64,000 bases of DNA from positions 208,221 to 272,220 of the forward strand of contig NZ_JAHLEL010000009.1 in NCBI RefSeq assembly GCF_020131355.1, read 5' to 3'. The translations under genes and the position numbers were made by a program. The notes below the pieces were generated by a model. The model had not been told where the DNA came from and searched no databases. It saw nothing but the letters and a program-made list of their open reading frames with translations. Positions 35,850 through 45,998 of the stretch are shown here, in pieces; within the stretch, counting starts at the first letter, position 1; every line of letters begins with the position of its first letter. The DNA comes from Pseudonocardia sp. ICBG1293. GTDB lineage: Bacteria; Actinomycetota; Actinomycetes; Mycobacteriales; Pseudonocardiaceae.

Positions 35850-36440
35850 GTGACGACCCGGGCTCCCGATCCTCGGGGGGTGCGCAGCCGAGAGCTGCTC
35901 TACGACGCCGCGACCGCGTTGTTCGCCGAGCACGGCTTCGCCGCGACGACGATGGAGGACGTCGCGCAGCGGGCCGGGCTGTCCCGTCGCACGGCCTTCA
36001 ACCACTTCCCGAACAAGGGCCGGCTGGCGGTCGAGTGGGCGTCGCGCCGGCAGGCCGCGGCGAACGCGGCGGTCGGTGAGCCGGGGCCGGGAGACCACGT
36101 CCCCGACCGGATCCGGGCCTGGTTCCGGGCATTGGGGGAGCTGGCCGACGCCGACCCGGGCGGGACCGAGCAGATGATGCTCGGCTGGCTCGCCGCGCTC
36201 GGGCCGGTCCGGCACCGCACCACCGCGGCCCACCAGCTGGCCGGGTGGATCGACCGGGGGCGCGACGGTGGCGGGATCGCCGCGGGCACCGATCCCGACA
36301 TCGCCGCGGACCTGCTGTTCGACGCCTACCTCGGCGCCGTCCAACGCTGGTGCGCGCTCCCCGCCACCCGGCGCGGACCCCTCACCCCGGTGCTGGACGC
36401 GCTGGTCGAGCAGGCGATGGCGGGGCTCAGCCCGCGCTGA
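35850..36440 (+). CDS. TetR-family transcriptional regulator
   Basis: The 196-residue protein has a TetR N-terminal HTH (RSRELLYDAATALFAEHGFAATTMEDVAQRAGLSRRTAFNHFPNKGRLA) and a ligand-binding C-terminal domain of unknown specificity. GTG 35850 follows a GAGGGGGG ribosome binding site. It likely represses itself and the divergent esterase-transporter operon through the adjacent palindrome. Its 3' end overlaps the convergent 2H-type gene by 14 bp. Confidence 0.9.
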   Translation: MTTRAPDPRGVRSRELLYDAATALFAEHGFAATTMEDVAQRAGLSRRTAFNHFPNKGRLAVEWASRRQAAANAAVGEPGPGDHVPDRIRAWFRALGELADADPGGTEQMMLGWLAALGPVRHRTTAAHQLAGWIDRGRDGGGIAAGTDPDIAADLLFDAYLGAVQRWCALPATRRGPLTPVLDALVEQAMAGLSPR

Positions 36441-36927
36441 GGGCCACGGTCTCCCCGGTGCGCGAGTCGTGCAGCTCGACGGCCGTGATCCGCGCCCGTA
36501 CCGGCTCGACCGGGTGCAGCAGCGCGAAGGCCCGGTCGGGCCGCCCGGTGGCGAGTACCACGTGCGGCAGCCAGGACCCCGGCAGATGTGGTGCGTGCAC
36601 GCCGCGCACCCGCCCGGCCAGTGCGTCGTGCACCGCGGTGTGCACGGCCAGCACCTCGGGGTCGGTGACGGCGGTCAGCGCCAGCACGTCCGGTGCGTGC
36701 GGACCGACCGTTCCGAGCCCGGCCAGCCACAGCACCGGCAGCGCGACCAGGCGCAGGTCCGCGGTCAGCTCCCGCACGGCGGGTGGCGGGACCGTTCCGG
36801 CCGCGGCGACGGTCACGTGCGGCGTCCCGGTCGCGACCGGCACCCCGGCGGCGGCGAGCCGGTCACGCAGTGCGGTCAGCGAGGCGGCGCCGTCGTCGTC
36901 GAGGCGGAAGCGGACGGTCCCGGGCAT
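36427..36927 (-). CDS. 2'-5' RNA ligase/2H phosphoesterase-like protein
   Basis: The 166-residue protein has two spaced His motifs, GTPHVTVAAAG (~37) and LPHVVLATG (~125), the pattern of the 2H phosphoesterase superfamily. The second motif has Val where Thr/Ser is usual (HxV), so activity is uncertain. It is 12 bp upstream of the mutY stop on the same strand. Confidence 0.65.
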   Translation of the reverse strand: MPGTVRFRLDDDGAASLTALRDRLAAAGVPVATGTPHVTVAAAGTVPPPAVRELTADLRLVALPVLWLAGLGTVGPHAPDVLALTAVTDPEVLAVHTAVHDALAGRVRGVHAPHLPGSWLPHVVLATGRPDRAFALLHPVEPVRARITAVELHDSRTGETVALSAG

Positions 36928-36939
36928 CGGTCCCCCCGC

Positions 36940-37803
36940 TCAGCGGGGGAGGGCGAAGCGGCCGTCGTCGGTCTGCTCGGCGAGGCCGTCGACCAGCAGC
37001 GAGTGCAGGCACCGGTCGCGCTGACCGGCCTCGGACCAGACGGCGTCGAGTGCGGCCCGCTCGACCGGCCCGTGCGCGGTGCGCAGCACGTCCATCAGCT
37101 TGCCGCGGACCTGCCGGTCGGTGCCGGCGAAACCCTGTACCGGCTTGCGCGGGCCGTCGTAGGCGGGACGGCCCGCGGCCACCCAGGCGCAGCGGGTCGC
37201 GACCGGGCAGTCCGCGCAGCGCGGCGCGCGGGCGGTGCACACCACCGCGCCCAGCTCCATCAGCCCGGCCGAGACGACGGCGGCCCCGGCGTCGTCGGCG
37301 GGCAGCAGCGCGTCGACGTCGGCCAGGTCGGCCCGGGTGCGGGCGGGGCCGGCGTCGCCCTGCCCGTGCACCGCGCGGGCGACCACCCGCCGGACGTTCG
37401 TGTCGACGACCGCCGCCCGCAGCCCGAACCCGAACGCGGCCACGGCCCGCGCGGTGTAGGACCCGACGCCGGGCAGCGCCTCCAGGGCCTCGACGTCGGA
37501 CGGGACGGTGTCGCCGTGCTGCGTGGCGATCGCCGCGGCCGCGTCGTGCAGCCGGATCGCCCGGCGCGGGTAGCCGAGCCTGCCCCAGGCCCGCAGCACG
37601 TCCGCGCGCGGCGCGGCGGCCAGCGACGACGGGGTGGGCCAGCGCGCCATCCAGTCCCGCCAGAGCGGCTCCACCCGGGCGACCGGGGTCTGCTGGAGCA
37701 TGAACTCGCTGACCAGCACGCCCCACGGGGTGGTCTCGGGGCGCCGCCACGGCAGGTCGCGGGCGTGCGCCCGGAACCACGGGGAGATCAGATCGGCCAC
37801 CAC
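36940..37803 (-). CDS. mutY: A/G-specific adenine glycosylase
   Basis: Removes adenine mispaired with 8-oxoguanine. The 287-residue protein has SEFMLQQTPVARV with the catalytic Glu, the helix-hairpin-helix LPGVGSYTARAVAAF, catalytic Asp in VVDTNVRRVV, and a 4Fe-4S loop C-x6-C-x2-C-x5-C. The C-terminal MutT-like 8-oxoG recognition domain is absent or reduced, as in several actinobacterial homologues. Position relative to MhuD matches M. tuberculosis Rv3589c. Confidence 0.93.
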   Translation of the reverse strand: MVADLISPWFRAHARDLPWRRPETTPWGVLVSEFMLQQTPVARVEPLWRDWMARWPTPSSLAAAPRADVLRAWGRLGYPRRAIRLHDAAAAIATQHGDTVPSDVEALEALPGVGSYTARAVAAFGFGLRAAVVDTNVRRVVARAVHGQGDAGPARTRADLADVDALLPADDAGAAVVSAGLMELGAVVCTARAPRCADCPVATRCAWVAAGRPAYDGPRKPVQGFAGTDRQVRGKLMDVLRTAHGPVERAALDAVWSEAGQRDRCLHSLLVDGLAEQTDDGRFALPR

Positions 37804-38225
37804 GGGTCCAGTGTCGCGTGCCCGGCCCGGTCCGCGACGACGGGCCCGCCGGGGTCACGGAGCGGGCACCGTGCCGCCGCACGGCGGCCCTCCCGGACCG
37901 GCGCGCGGACGGGGGCCACTACCGCGATCGCCGTCGGGGCGCGCGTCACGACCGGGGCGGTTCCCGGCAGCCGGGGACCGGGCGGGACCACGTCGGCGGG
38001 CGGCGGCGGTCACCCGGGGTCGGTGTGCCACCCGCCCGGGGGTCGGGCGATCCGGGTCGCCGACCCCGTCCGGGTCGGGCCGCGAGCCGTTCGCAGGAGC
38101 GGTGCGCAGGCGTGCTCACCCGCTCGGGAGGCCCGGGTCGCCCCGCCGGGTGGACCTCGCCGGACCTGTCCCGTCCCGGCGCGGCGACGGCGACTTCGTG
38201 TAACCGGCGATCTACCGTCGGTGAC
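37804..38225. other. 422-bp stretch without a recognisable gene
   Basis: Open frames are present, as everywhere in DNA this GC-rich, but none resembles a known protein. In M. tuberculosis the beta-carbonic anhydrase canB lies at this place. Only the TACCGT -10 near its end has a clear role. Confidence 0.5.
38213..38218 (+). promoter_or_regulatory. -10 element TACCGT, leaderless spacing
   Basis: TACCGT ends 7 nt before ATG 38226. Confidence 0.45.
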
Positions 38226-39032
38226 ATGCACCCGGTGGGTCCCCTGCCGGCGTCGGTCTACTGGCGTCGGCGCGCGTGCGCGGTCGGCGTCGCGCTGGTC
38301 GCGCTGCTGTGGCTGACCACCTGGATGCTCGTCCCGCGGGGCTCCGACGAGCCCGCGGGCACCGCGGCGCAGACCTCGCAGGCGCCGCCGCCGACCACAC
38401 CGGGCGCCCCGGCGTCCCCGTCCCCGGCATCCCCAGCCCCGGGGCCGGGGGCGCCGGACACGTCCGCGCCGCTCCCCGCCCCCGCCGCCCCCGGAGCTCC
38501 CCCGGCTCCCGCGGCGGGGTCGTCCGCCGGGCCCGCGACCCCGAACGCGGGCCCGGCGGACGAGACGGTCCGCCCCGACGACACCCCGCGCCCCTCGGTG
38601 CAGGTGCCGCAGGCCGCGCCGTCGCCGCCGACCGGCCCGGTGCCGTGCACCGACGCGATGATCGAGGTGCGGGCCGAGACCGGGCAGCCGACCTACCCCT
38701 CCGACGCACGGCCCGAGCTGCGGCTGGTCGTCACCAACGTCTCCGGCCAGCCCTGCGTGCGCGACCTCGACGGCGCCGAGCAGGAGATCGCGGTGTGGAG
38801 CGGTGACGGGGCGAGCAGGCTGTGGTCGTCCAACGACTGCGCGAACCCGTCGTCGGACGACCTGCGCACCCTGGTGCCCGGGCAGCCGGTGGCCTTCGCC
38901 GTGACCTGGACCGGCCTCGCCTCCGAACCCGGCTGCGCGGGTGAACGGAACCGGGTGGGTCCGGGCGGCTACCGGGTCCTGGCCCGGCTCGACCGGGTCG
39001 TGAGCGAGCCGGCCCCGCTGCTCATGAGCTGA
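38226..39032 (+). CDS. Membrane-anchored proline-rich protein, Rv3587c-like
   Basis: The 268-residue protein has a short cytoplasmic N-terminus, one membrane helix (AVGVALVALLWLTTWMLV) and a long Pro/Ala-rich linker (~45-140). An extracytoplasmic domain follows with four cysteines (PVPCTDAMIEV, GQPCVRDLD, SNDCANPSS, EPGCAGERN). This matches the layout of M. tuberculosis Rv3587c, found at the same locus; function is unknown. It converges on radA with 3 bp between stops. Confidence 0.82.
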   Translation: MHPVGPLPASVYWRRRACAVGVALVALLWLTTWMLVPRGSDEPAGTAAQTSQAPPPTTPGAPASPSPASPAPGPGAPDTSAPLPAPAAPGAPPAPAAGSSAGPATPNAGPADETVRPDDTPRPSVQVPQAAPSPPTGPVPCTDAMIEVRAETGQPTYPSDARPELRLVVTNVSGQPCVRDLDGAEQEIAVWSGDGASRLWSSNDCANPSSDDLRTLVPGQPVAFAVTWTGLASEPGCAGERNRVGPGGYRVLARLDRVVSEPAPLLMS

Positions 39033-39035
39033 GGC

Positions 39036-40415
39036 TCAGCGGATGCGGGCCATGATCTCGCGCAGCGACGACGCCTCGGTGATCTGCATCCCGGTCCGCC
39101 CGACCTCCGCCCCGGTCGGGACGATCGCCCGGGTGAAGCCCAGCCGTGCGGCCTCGGCGAGGCGCCGGTCCACGCCGTGCACCCGGCGCAGCTCGCCGGC
39201 CAGCCCGAGCTCGCCCAGCCCGACGAGGTCCGCGGGCAGCGCCGCGTCGCGCTTCGCCGAGACCACCGCGAGCGCGATCGCGAGGTCGGCCGCCGGCTCG
39301 GTGATCCGCATCCCGCCGACGGTGGCGGTGTAGACCTCGGCGTCGTGCAGCTTGAGCCCGCCCCGCCGCTCGACGACGGCGAGCAGCATCGGTACCCGGG
39401 ACGAGTCCAGCCCGGTCACCGCCCGGCGCGGGCTCGGGATGTTCGCCCCCGCCACCAACGCCTGCACCTCGGCCAGCAGCGGCCGCCTGCCGTCCATCAC
39501 GACGGTGACCGCGGTGCCCGGCTGCACCGACTCGGCGCCCTGGCCGAACCGGCCGAGGAACAGTCCGGAGGGGTCGGCGAGGCCGACGATGCCGGAGTCG
39601 CGCAGCTCGAAGCAGCCGACCTCGTCGGCCGGGCCGAACCGGTTCTTCACCCCGCGCACCATCCGCAGTGCGGAGTGCTTGTCGCCCTCGAAGTGCAGCA
39701 CCACGTCGACGAGGTGCTCCAGGACCCGGGGCCCGGCGATGCCGCCGTCCTTGGTGACGTGGCCGACGAGCAGCACGGCGAGACCGCGCTCCTTGGCCAG
39801 CGCGGTCAGTCCCACGGTGACGGCGCGGGTCTGGGTGACCCCGCCGGGACTGCCGTCGACCGAGGCGGTGGACATGGTCTGGATGGAGTCGACGACCAGG
39901 AGCGACGGGCGCAGCGCGTCGACGTGGCCGAGCACCGACTCGAGGTCGGACTCGGCGGCGAGGTAGAGCTCGTCGTGGACGCCGCCGGTGCGCTCGGCGC
40001 GCAGCCGGACCTGGCCGGCGGACTCCTCGCCCGAGACGTAGAGGACCCGGGACCGGGACGCCGCCTGCGCCGCGACCTCGAGGAGCAGCGTCGACTTGCC
40101 GACGCCCGGCTCACCGGCCAGCAGCACCACCGCGCCCGGGACGAGACCGCCCCCGAGCACCCGGTCCAGCTCGTCGACGCCGGTCGGCCGGGCCCGGGCG
40201 GAGTCCAGCTCCACCTCGGCGATCCGCCGGGCCGGGGTGCTGGGTGCCCCGGCGACGACGGTCCGCCCGCCCCCGCCCGTGCGCACCGGCTCGACCTGTT
40301 CGAGCGATCCCCAGGCCTGGCAGCCCGGACACCGGCCCACCCACTGCGCCGTGCGGTGGTCGCACTCGGTGCAGCGGTAGCCGCCCGAGCGCGCGGCGCG
40401 CGACCGGGGCGTCAG
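39036..40415 (-). CDS. radA: DNA repair protein RadA
   Basis: RecA-like branch-migration ATPase. Read from CTG 40415 the product is 459 residues, the usual length, and has a complete zinc finger (YRCTECDHRTAQWVGRCPGC, Cys15/18/29/32). Walker A GEPGVGKST (~101), the RadA-specific KNRFG motif (VKNRFGPADEVG) and a Lon-like C-terminal domain follow. The first canonical start, GTG 40340, would remove half the zinc finger. The CTG overlaps the upstream lipoprotein stop as CTGA, so coupled CUG initiation is the best reading. disA, which usually follows radA, is absent. Confidence 0.93.
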   Translation of the reverse strand: MTPRSRAARSGGYRCTECDHRTAQWVGRCPGCQAWGSLEQVEPVRTGGGGRTVVAGAPSTPARRIAEVELDSARARPTGVDELDRVLGGGLVPGAVVLLAGEPGVGKSTLLLEVAAQAASRSRVLYVSGEESAGQVRLRAERTGGVHDELYLAAESDLESVLGHVDALRPSLLVVDSIQTMSTASVDGSPGGVTQTRAVTVGLTALAKERGLAVLLVGHVTKDGGIAGPRVLEHLVDVVLHFEGDKHSALRMVRGVKNRFGPADEVGCFELRDSGIVGLADPSGLFLGRFGQGAESVQPGTAVTVVMDGRRPLLAEVQALVAGANIPSPRRAVTGLDSSRVPMLLAVVERRGGLKLHDAEVYTATVGGMRITEPAADLAIALAVVSAKRDAALPADLVGLGELGLAGELRRVHGVDRRLAEAARLGFTRAIVPTGAEVGRTGMQITEASSLREIMARIR

Positions 40416-41149
40416 TTGCCGGCGGCGCCGCCGGCGCCGCTGCCCTCGTTGCCGGGCGCGACCTCGGCGCCCTCACCGGCCGGCACCGGGTTCGGCCGGT
40501 CGACCGGCGGGACCTCGGCCTGGCCCCCGGTCTCGGAGTTGAACCCGGTCTCGGCGCCGTTGGCGCCCGACTCCTCCGAGCCGGTCGAGGCCCGCTCGGG
40601 GGCGTGCCCCGGTGCGCCCTCGGTGTGCGGGACACCGGTCGGGACGGTGAGGGTCACCGAGCCGGCCCGCTCGAACACGAAGGTCATCGGGACCTGTGCG
40701 CCGGCCGGGACCGGACGGGTCAGGCCCTCGGCGACGAGCTGCACGCGCTTGGCGTTGGTCGGGGACAGCTGCAGGTTGCCCTGCGAGACCAGCGCGATGT
40801 CCTGCGGCATGGTCGCGTCGCCCTCGACCTGCACCGACGCCGCGGCCGGGGAGGTGACCGACAGGAGCCGGTCGGCGACGGTGCCGGTGTTGACCAGGGT
40901 GGCCACGATCGGTGCGGCGCCGCCCTGGCGGTACAGCGCGTCCGGGCCGGCGGGCGCGGTCGGGTAGGCGATCTGCACGTCGCGCAGGTCGACCGAGCCG
41001 ACCGTGGCGTTGGCGCCGTTCACGGCGGCGACCTGGAGGGCGGTCTGCGAGATCTGCCCTGCCCCGCAGCCGCTGATCAGCAGTCCGGTCAGGGCGACGG
41101 CGCCGGCGACCCCGGCCAGGGTCCGGGCGGAACGGCGGGTGCGGCTCAC
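40412..41149 (-). CDS. LpqE-like lipoprotein
   Basis: The 245-residue exported protein has a signal peptide ending in the lipobox LISGC, so it should be lipid-anchored. A beta-rich domain follows (VGSVDLRDVQIAYP, APIVATLVNTGTVADRLLSV and VPMTFVFERAGSVTLTVPTG). The tail is Gly/Glu/Pro-rich. Homologues include the copper-related LpqE/PCu(A)C-like proteins beside radA and carD in actinobacteria (Rv3584). GTG 41149 has AAGGAAGGA upstream. Confidence 0.87.
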   Translation of the reverse strand: MSRTRRSARTLAGVAGAVALTGLLISGCGAGQISQTALQVAAVNGANATVGSVDLRDVQIAYPTAPAGPDALYRQGGAAPIVATLVNTGTVADRLLSVTSPAAASVQVEGDATMPQDIALVSQGNLQLSPTNAKRVQLVAEGLTRPVPAGAQVPMTFVFERAGSVTLTVPTGVPHTEGAPGHAPERASTGSEESGANGAETGFNSETGGQAEVPPVDRPNPVPAGEGAEVAPGNEGSGAGGAAGN

Positions 41150-41493
41150 GGTCGTCGTGTCCTTCCTTGCCGGTGCCCCGAAGTGCCCCCGGCGCACATG
41201 CTGGGTCTGTCCGGGGGCAGCCTAGTCGCGGGCTCCGGCGCGACGCGCGGTCGGGCTCCCGGGTGTGACGACCGCGTCCCCGCCCCGCGGTGGGGCGGCA
41301 GACCCGGTGGTCGGGGAGGTGACGTGGCGGCGACGGGCACGTGGCCCCGGCGCTCCGGTTGTGCGCCACGCCCGCGGGGAACACGTTCCTCCGCCATTGT
41401 CAACCCCCTGACCTGCGACGACGGTGAAAGCCGGTCACCGTCCCGCCCGGGCGGCGTGTTAATCTGGACCCAGCGAAAGGGGCCAGAGGACAC
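41150..41493. other. Divergent regulatory region, lipoprotein/carD
   Basis: 344 bp without a gene. It must hold the promoters of both the lpqE-like/radA operon and the carD operon. Locally AT-richer patches occur near 41392-41403. Only the carD -10 (listed separately) is clear. Confidence 0.5.
41460..41465 (+). promoter_or_regulatory. Likely -10 of carD (TAATCT)
   Basis: TAATCT lies 28 nt upstream of the carD ATG. An AAAGGGG...AGAGGA stretch between them can act as the ribosome binding site, so this transcript has a short leader. Confidence 0.5.
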
Positions 41494-41985
41494 ATGGTTT
41501 TCAAGGTCGGAGAGACCGTCGTCTACCCGCACCACGGTGCCGCGCTCATCGAGGCGATCGAGACCCGGACGATCAAGGGCGAGGAAGTGCAGTACCTCGT
41601 CCTGAAGGTCCAGCAGGGTGATCTGACGGTGCGCATCCCCGCCGACAACGTCGAGGTGGTCGGTGTTCGTGACGTCGTGGGCCAGGAGGGGCTGGATCGG
41701 GTCTTCGAGGTGTTGCGCGCGCCGCACACCGAGGAGCCCACGAACTGGTCTCGGCGGTACAAGGCGAACTGGGAGAAGCTCACGTCCGGTGACGTGAACA
41801 AGGTCGCCGAGGTCGTCCGCGACCTCTGGCGGCGGGAGAAGGACCGGGGCCTGTCCGCCGGTGAGAAGCGGATGCTGGCCAAGGCGAGGCAGATACTGGT
41901 CAGTGAGCTCGCGCTGGCCGAGGGCACCGACGAGGAGCGGGCCGAGGTCCTGCTCGACGAGGTGCTCGCCACCGCGAACGCCTGA
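41494..41985 (+). CDS. carD: RNA polymerase-binding transcription factor CarD
   Basis: Essential activator that stabilises RNA polymerase open complexes. The 163-residue protein has the N-terminal RNAP-interaction domain ([41 protein letters not shown]) and the C-terminal DNA-binding helices with the conserved Trp in [15 protein letters not shown]. Length and sequence are typical. It is followed 4 bp later by ispD, the standard actinobacterial order. Confidence 0.97.
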   Translation: MVFKVGETVVYPHHGAALIEAIETRTIKGEEVQYLVLKVQQGDLTVRIPADNVEVVGVRDVVGQEGLDRVFEVLRAPHTEEPTNWSRRYKANWEKLTSGDVNKVAEVVRDLWRREKDRGLSAGEKRMLAKARQILVSELALAEGTDEERAEVLLDEVLATANA

Positions 41986-41989
41986 CGGC

Positions 41990-42694
41990 GTGCACGGACC
42001 GTCCCACGGGGCGGGTGTCGTCGCGGTGCTTCCCGCGGCCGGTTCCGGGGTGCGGCTGGGTGCAGGTGTGCCCAAGGCGTTCGTCGGCCTGGCCGGGGTG
42101 CCCATGCTGGTACGCGCGGTCGACGGCCTCCTCGCGTCCGACGTCGTCGGGCACGTGGTGGTCGTCGTCCCCGCGGACCAGGTGGACGACGCCGCCGCGA
42201 TGCTGCCCGGACGACCGGCGACCGTCGTTGCCGGTGGTGCCGACCGCACCGCCTCGGTCGCGGCGGGTCTCGCCGTGACCGGACCGGACGCCGAGGTCGT
42301 GCTGGTGCACGACGCCGCACGCCCGCTCACCCCGCCCGCGGTCGTCCGCCGGGTGGTCGACGCCGTGCGGGCGGGTGCGCCCGCGGTCATCCCGGTGCTC
42401 CCGGTGACCGACACCGTCAAGCGGGTCGACGCCGACGGCACCGTCGTGTCCACGGTGGACCGCTCCGCGCTGCGTGCTGTCCAGACGCCGCAGGGGTTCC
42501 GCGTCGAGGACCTGCGCCGTGCCCACGCCGGGACGCCCGACCCCCGCACCGACGACGCCGGGCTGGTCGAGGCGCTGGGGGACCCGGTCGCGACCGTCGC
42601 CGGGGACCCGCTGGCCTTCAAGGTCACCACCGCGTGGGACCTGCGCATCGCCGAACTGCTGCTCGCCGGGGCCGAGGTGGAGGAACACACGTGA
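41990..42694 (+). CDS. ispD: 2-C-methyl-D-erythritol 4-phosphate cytidylyltransferase
   Basis: MEP-pathway enzyme for isoprenoid precursors. The 234-residue protein has the nucleotide-binding signature [38 protein letters not shown]-like [10 protein letters not shown] and [13 protein letters not shown] 41990 is the first in-frame start after carD. It overlaps ispF by GTGA. Confidence 0.96.
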   Translation: MHGPSHGAGVVAVLPAAGSGVRLGAGVPKAFVGLAGVPMLVRAVDGLLASDVVGHVVVVVPADQVDDAAAMLPGRPATVVAGGADRTASVAAGLAVTGPDAEVVLVHDAARPLTPPAVVRRVVDAVRAGAPAVIPVLPVTDTVKRVDADGTVVSTVDRSALRAVQTPQGFRVEDLRRAHAGTPDPRTDDAGLVEALGDPVATVAGDPLAFKVTTAWDLRIAELLLAGAEVEEHT

Positions 42695-43158
42695 GGGTCG
42701 GGATCGGAACCGACGTGCACCCGGTCGAGCCGGGCCGGGACTGCTGGGTCGCCGGGTTGCTGTGGAGCGGCACCGACGGCTGCGCCGGTCACTCCGACGG
42801 CGACGTCGCCGCGCACGCCCTGTGCGACGCCCTGCTGTCGGCTGCGGGGCTGGGCGACCTCGGTGCGGTGTTCGGCACCGGCCGTCCGGAGTGGACCGGG
42901 GCGAGCGGGGCGGCCCTGCTGTCGGAGGTCCGCCGCCTGCTGGCCCGCGACGGCTGGACCGTCGCCAACGCGGCCGTCCAGGTGATCGGGAACGACCCGA
43001 AGATCGGACAGCGTCGGGCCGAGGCCGAACGGGTGCTGTCGGAGGTGGTCGGCGGCCCGGTGTCGGTCTCCGGCACCACCACCGACGGGCTGGGCCTCAC
43101 CGGCCGCGGTGAGGGCCGTGCCGCCGTCGCGACGGCGCTGCTGCTGCCCGCCGCGTAG
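42691..43158 (+). CDS. ispF: 2-C-methyl-D-erythritol 2,4-cyclodiphosphate synthase
   Basis: Next MEP-pathway step after IspE. The 155-residue protein has metal ligands in GIGTDVHPV and in [15 protein letters not shown], plus NDPKIGQ and [16 protein letters not shown]. It is the last gene of the carD-ispD-ispF operon. In mycobacteria cysS follows, whereas here a 19-kb accessory island intervenes. Confidence 0.96.
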   Translation: MRVGIGTDVHPVEPGRDCWVAGLLWSGTDGCAGHSDGDVAAHALCDALLSAAGLGDLGAVFGTGRPEWTGASGAALLSEVRRLLARDGWTVANAAVQVIGNDPKIGQRRAEAERVLSEVVGGPVSVSGTTTDGLGLTGRGEGRAAVATALLLPAA

Positions 43159-43164
43159 GAGCGG

Positions 43165-43183
43165 CCCGGCCCCGGTGGCCGGG
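43165..43183. terminator. Short hairpin between convergent ispF and uxaC
   Basis: CCCGGCC / GGCCGGG, 7-bp stem, 5-base loop, in the 25-bp gap. Confidence 0.5.
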
Positions 43184-44593
43184 TCAGAGCTTGAACACGG
43201 CCCGTGGCTGGTCCGACACGAGTGTGCAGAGGGTGTCCGCCGCCTCGTCCTCGGCGAGGCGGTGCCGCACGACGAGCTCGGCCAGGTGCGCCGCGTCCAG
43301 GCGGCGAGACATGTCGTGGCGGGCCGGGATCGAGCAGAACGCACGGGTGTCGTCGATGAACCCGGACGTGCGGCTGAACCCCGCGGTCTCGGTGACCGCC
43401 GACCGCCAGCGGGCGATCGAGTCCGGGGCGTCGAGGAACCACCACGGCGCTCCGATGTAGAGCGACGGGTAGAAGCCCGCCAGCGGGGCCAGCTGCCGGG
43501 AGAAGACCGTCTCGTCGGTCGTGAAGACCACGAGGTGGAAGCCCGGGCTGGTGCCGAAGTGCTGCAGCAGCGGCCGGAGTGCCTCGGTCAGCTCGATGCC
43601 GGTCGGGATGTCGTGCCCGCGGTCGGGCCCGAAACGCTCGAAGGTCGGGCCGTGGTGGTTCCGCAGGATGCCGGGGTGCAGCGTCATGACCAGGCCGTCG
43701 TCGACCGACATGGCAGCCATGTGGAAGATCATGTGCCTGCGGAAGGCGGTCGCCTCCTCCGGCGTCGCCTCCCCGCGCAGCGCGCGGTCGTAGACGGCGG
43801 CGGCCGCCGACTCGCTCAGCGGTTCGGAGCGTACGTCGGCGTGGCTGTGGTCGGCCGAGGTCGCGCCGTGGTCGAGGAAGTACTGCCTGCGTCGGCGCAG
43901 CGCCTCGAGGTAGCCGGGGTAGGAGCCGGTGTCGGTGTCCGCGGCCCGTCCGAGCGCGGCCACCGCGTCGGCCCAGCCTGCCGCCGCGGGCTCGAGATAG
44001 CGGTCCGGGCGGAAGGTGGGGACGACCCGGCCGTCCCACGACGGGTCGTCGCGCAGCGCGCGGTGGGCCGCCAGGTCGTCCGCCGGGTCGTCGGTGGTGG
44101 CCAGCACCTCGATACCGAAGTCCTGGAACAGTGCGCGCGGCCGGAACGCCGGCGTGGCGAGCGCGGCCGAGATCCGGTCGAACAGGGCGTCGGCGTTGTC
44201 CGCGTCGGGCCGCTCCCGGACCCCGAAGATCTCGTGCAGCTCCACCTCGAACCAGTACTGCACGGGCGTCCCGCGGAAGAGCGGCCACCGCCGGCAGAAC
44301 GTGCGCCACGCGCGGCGCGCGGTGTCCTCGTCCAACGGCTCGGCACCGACCCCGAGCTCGTCGAGCGGTACGCCGGAGGAGTGCAACAGCCGGGTCACGT
44401 AGTGGTCCGGGCTGATCAGCAGTGACGTGGGGTCGGTGAAGGGGACGTCGTCGGCGAGCCACCGCGGGTCGACGTGGCCGTGCGGCGAGATGACGGGCAG
44501 GTCCTGCACGGTGCGATGCAGGTCCCTGGCGATCCGGCGGGTGGCCGGGTCGGACGGGAAGAGACGGTCCGGGTGCAGCCGCAGTGCTGGCAT
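43184..44593 (-). CDS. uxaC: Glucuronate (uronate) isomerase
   Basis: Interconverts D-glucuronate and D-fructuronate (or galacturonate and tagaturonate). The 469-residue protein matches the amidohydrolase-fold UxaC family: LPVISPHGHVDPRWLADD with the two metal His, RRWPLFRGTPVQYWFEVEL, VLATTDDPADDL, VVPTFRPDRYL and SGFIDDTRAFCSIPARHD. ATG 44593 is used. It is divergent from the larA homologue across 127 bp containing two copies of the TTGCC-N5-TTGC element. It begins the catabolic island. Confidence 0.92.
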   Translation of the reverse strand: MPALRLHPDRLFPSDPATRRIARDLHRTVQDLPVISPHGHVDPRWLADDVPFTDPTSLLISPDHYVTRLLHSSGVPLDELGVGAEPLDEDTARRAWRTFCRRWPLFRGTPVQYWFEVELHEIFGVRERPDADNADALFDRISAALATPAFRPRALFQDFGIEVLATTDDPADDLAAHRALRDDPSWDGRVVPTFRPDRYLEPAAAGWADAVAALGRAADTDTGSYPGYLEALRRRRQYFLDHGATSADHSHADVRSEPLSESAAAAVYDRALRGEATPEEATAFRRHMIFHMAAMSVDDGLVMTLHPGILRNHHGPTFERFGPDRGHDIPTGIELTEALRPLLQHFGTSPGFHLVVFTTDETVFSRQLAPLAGFYPSLYIGAPWWFLDAPDSIARWRSAVTETAGFSRTSGFIDDTRAFCSIPARHDMSRRLDAAHLAELVVRHRLAEDEAADTLCTLVSDQPRAVFKL

Positions 44594-44632
44594 GCCGGTC
44601 AGGATCCGAGCCCGCTGCGGACGCGGACAAGC

Positions 44633-44682
44633 GGTTGCCACCGGTTGCGACCGGCCCCGGGATTGCCATCGGTTGCTCCCGG
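44633..44682. promoter_or_regulatory. Two TTGCC-N5-TTGC elements in the uxaC/larA divergent promoter
   Basis: TTGCCACCGGTTGC at 44635-44648 and TTGCCATCGGTTGC at 44663-44676 are spaced 28 bp start to start and flanked by similar sequence (GGTTGCC... and GATTGCC..., each ending in CCGG). Candidate operators of an island-encoded LacI regulator. Confidence 0.65.
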
Positions 44683-44720
44683 CCTTGCCCCGGAGGGCCC
44701 GACCGGCGACCGTCGTCGGC

Positions 44721-45973
<1,253 letters not shown>

Positions 45974-45998
<25 letters not shown>

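Noticed and set aside
37804..38225. A hidden gene between mutY and the Rv3587c-like gene
   Set aside because: Open frames exist but none resembles carbonic anhydrase or any other protein I recognise.
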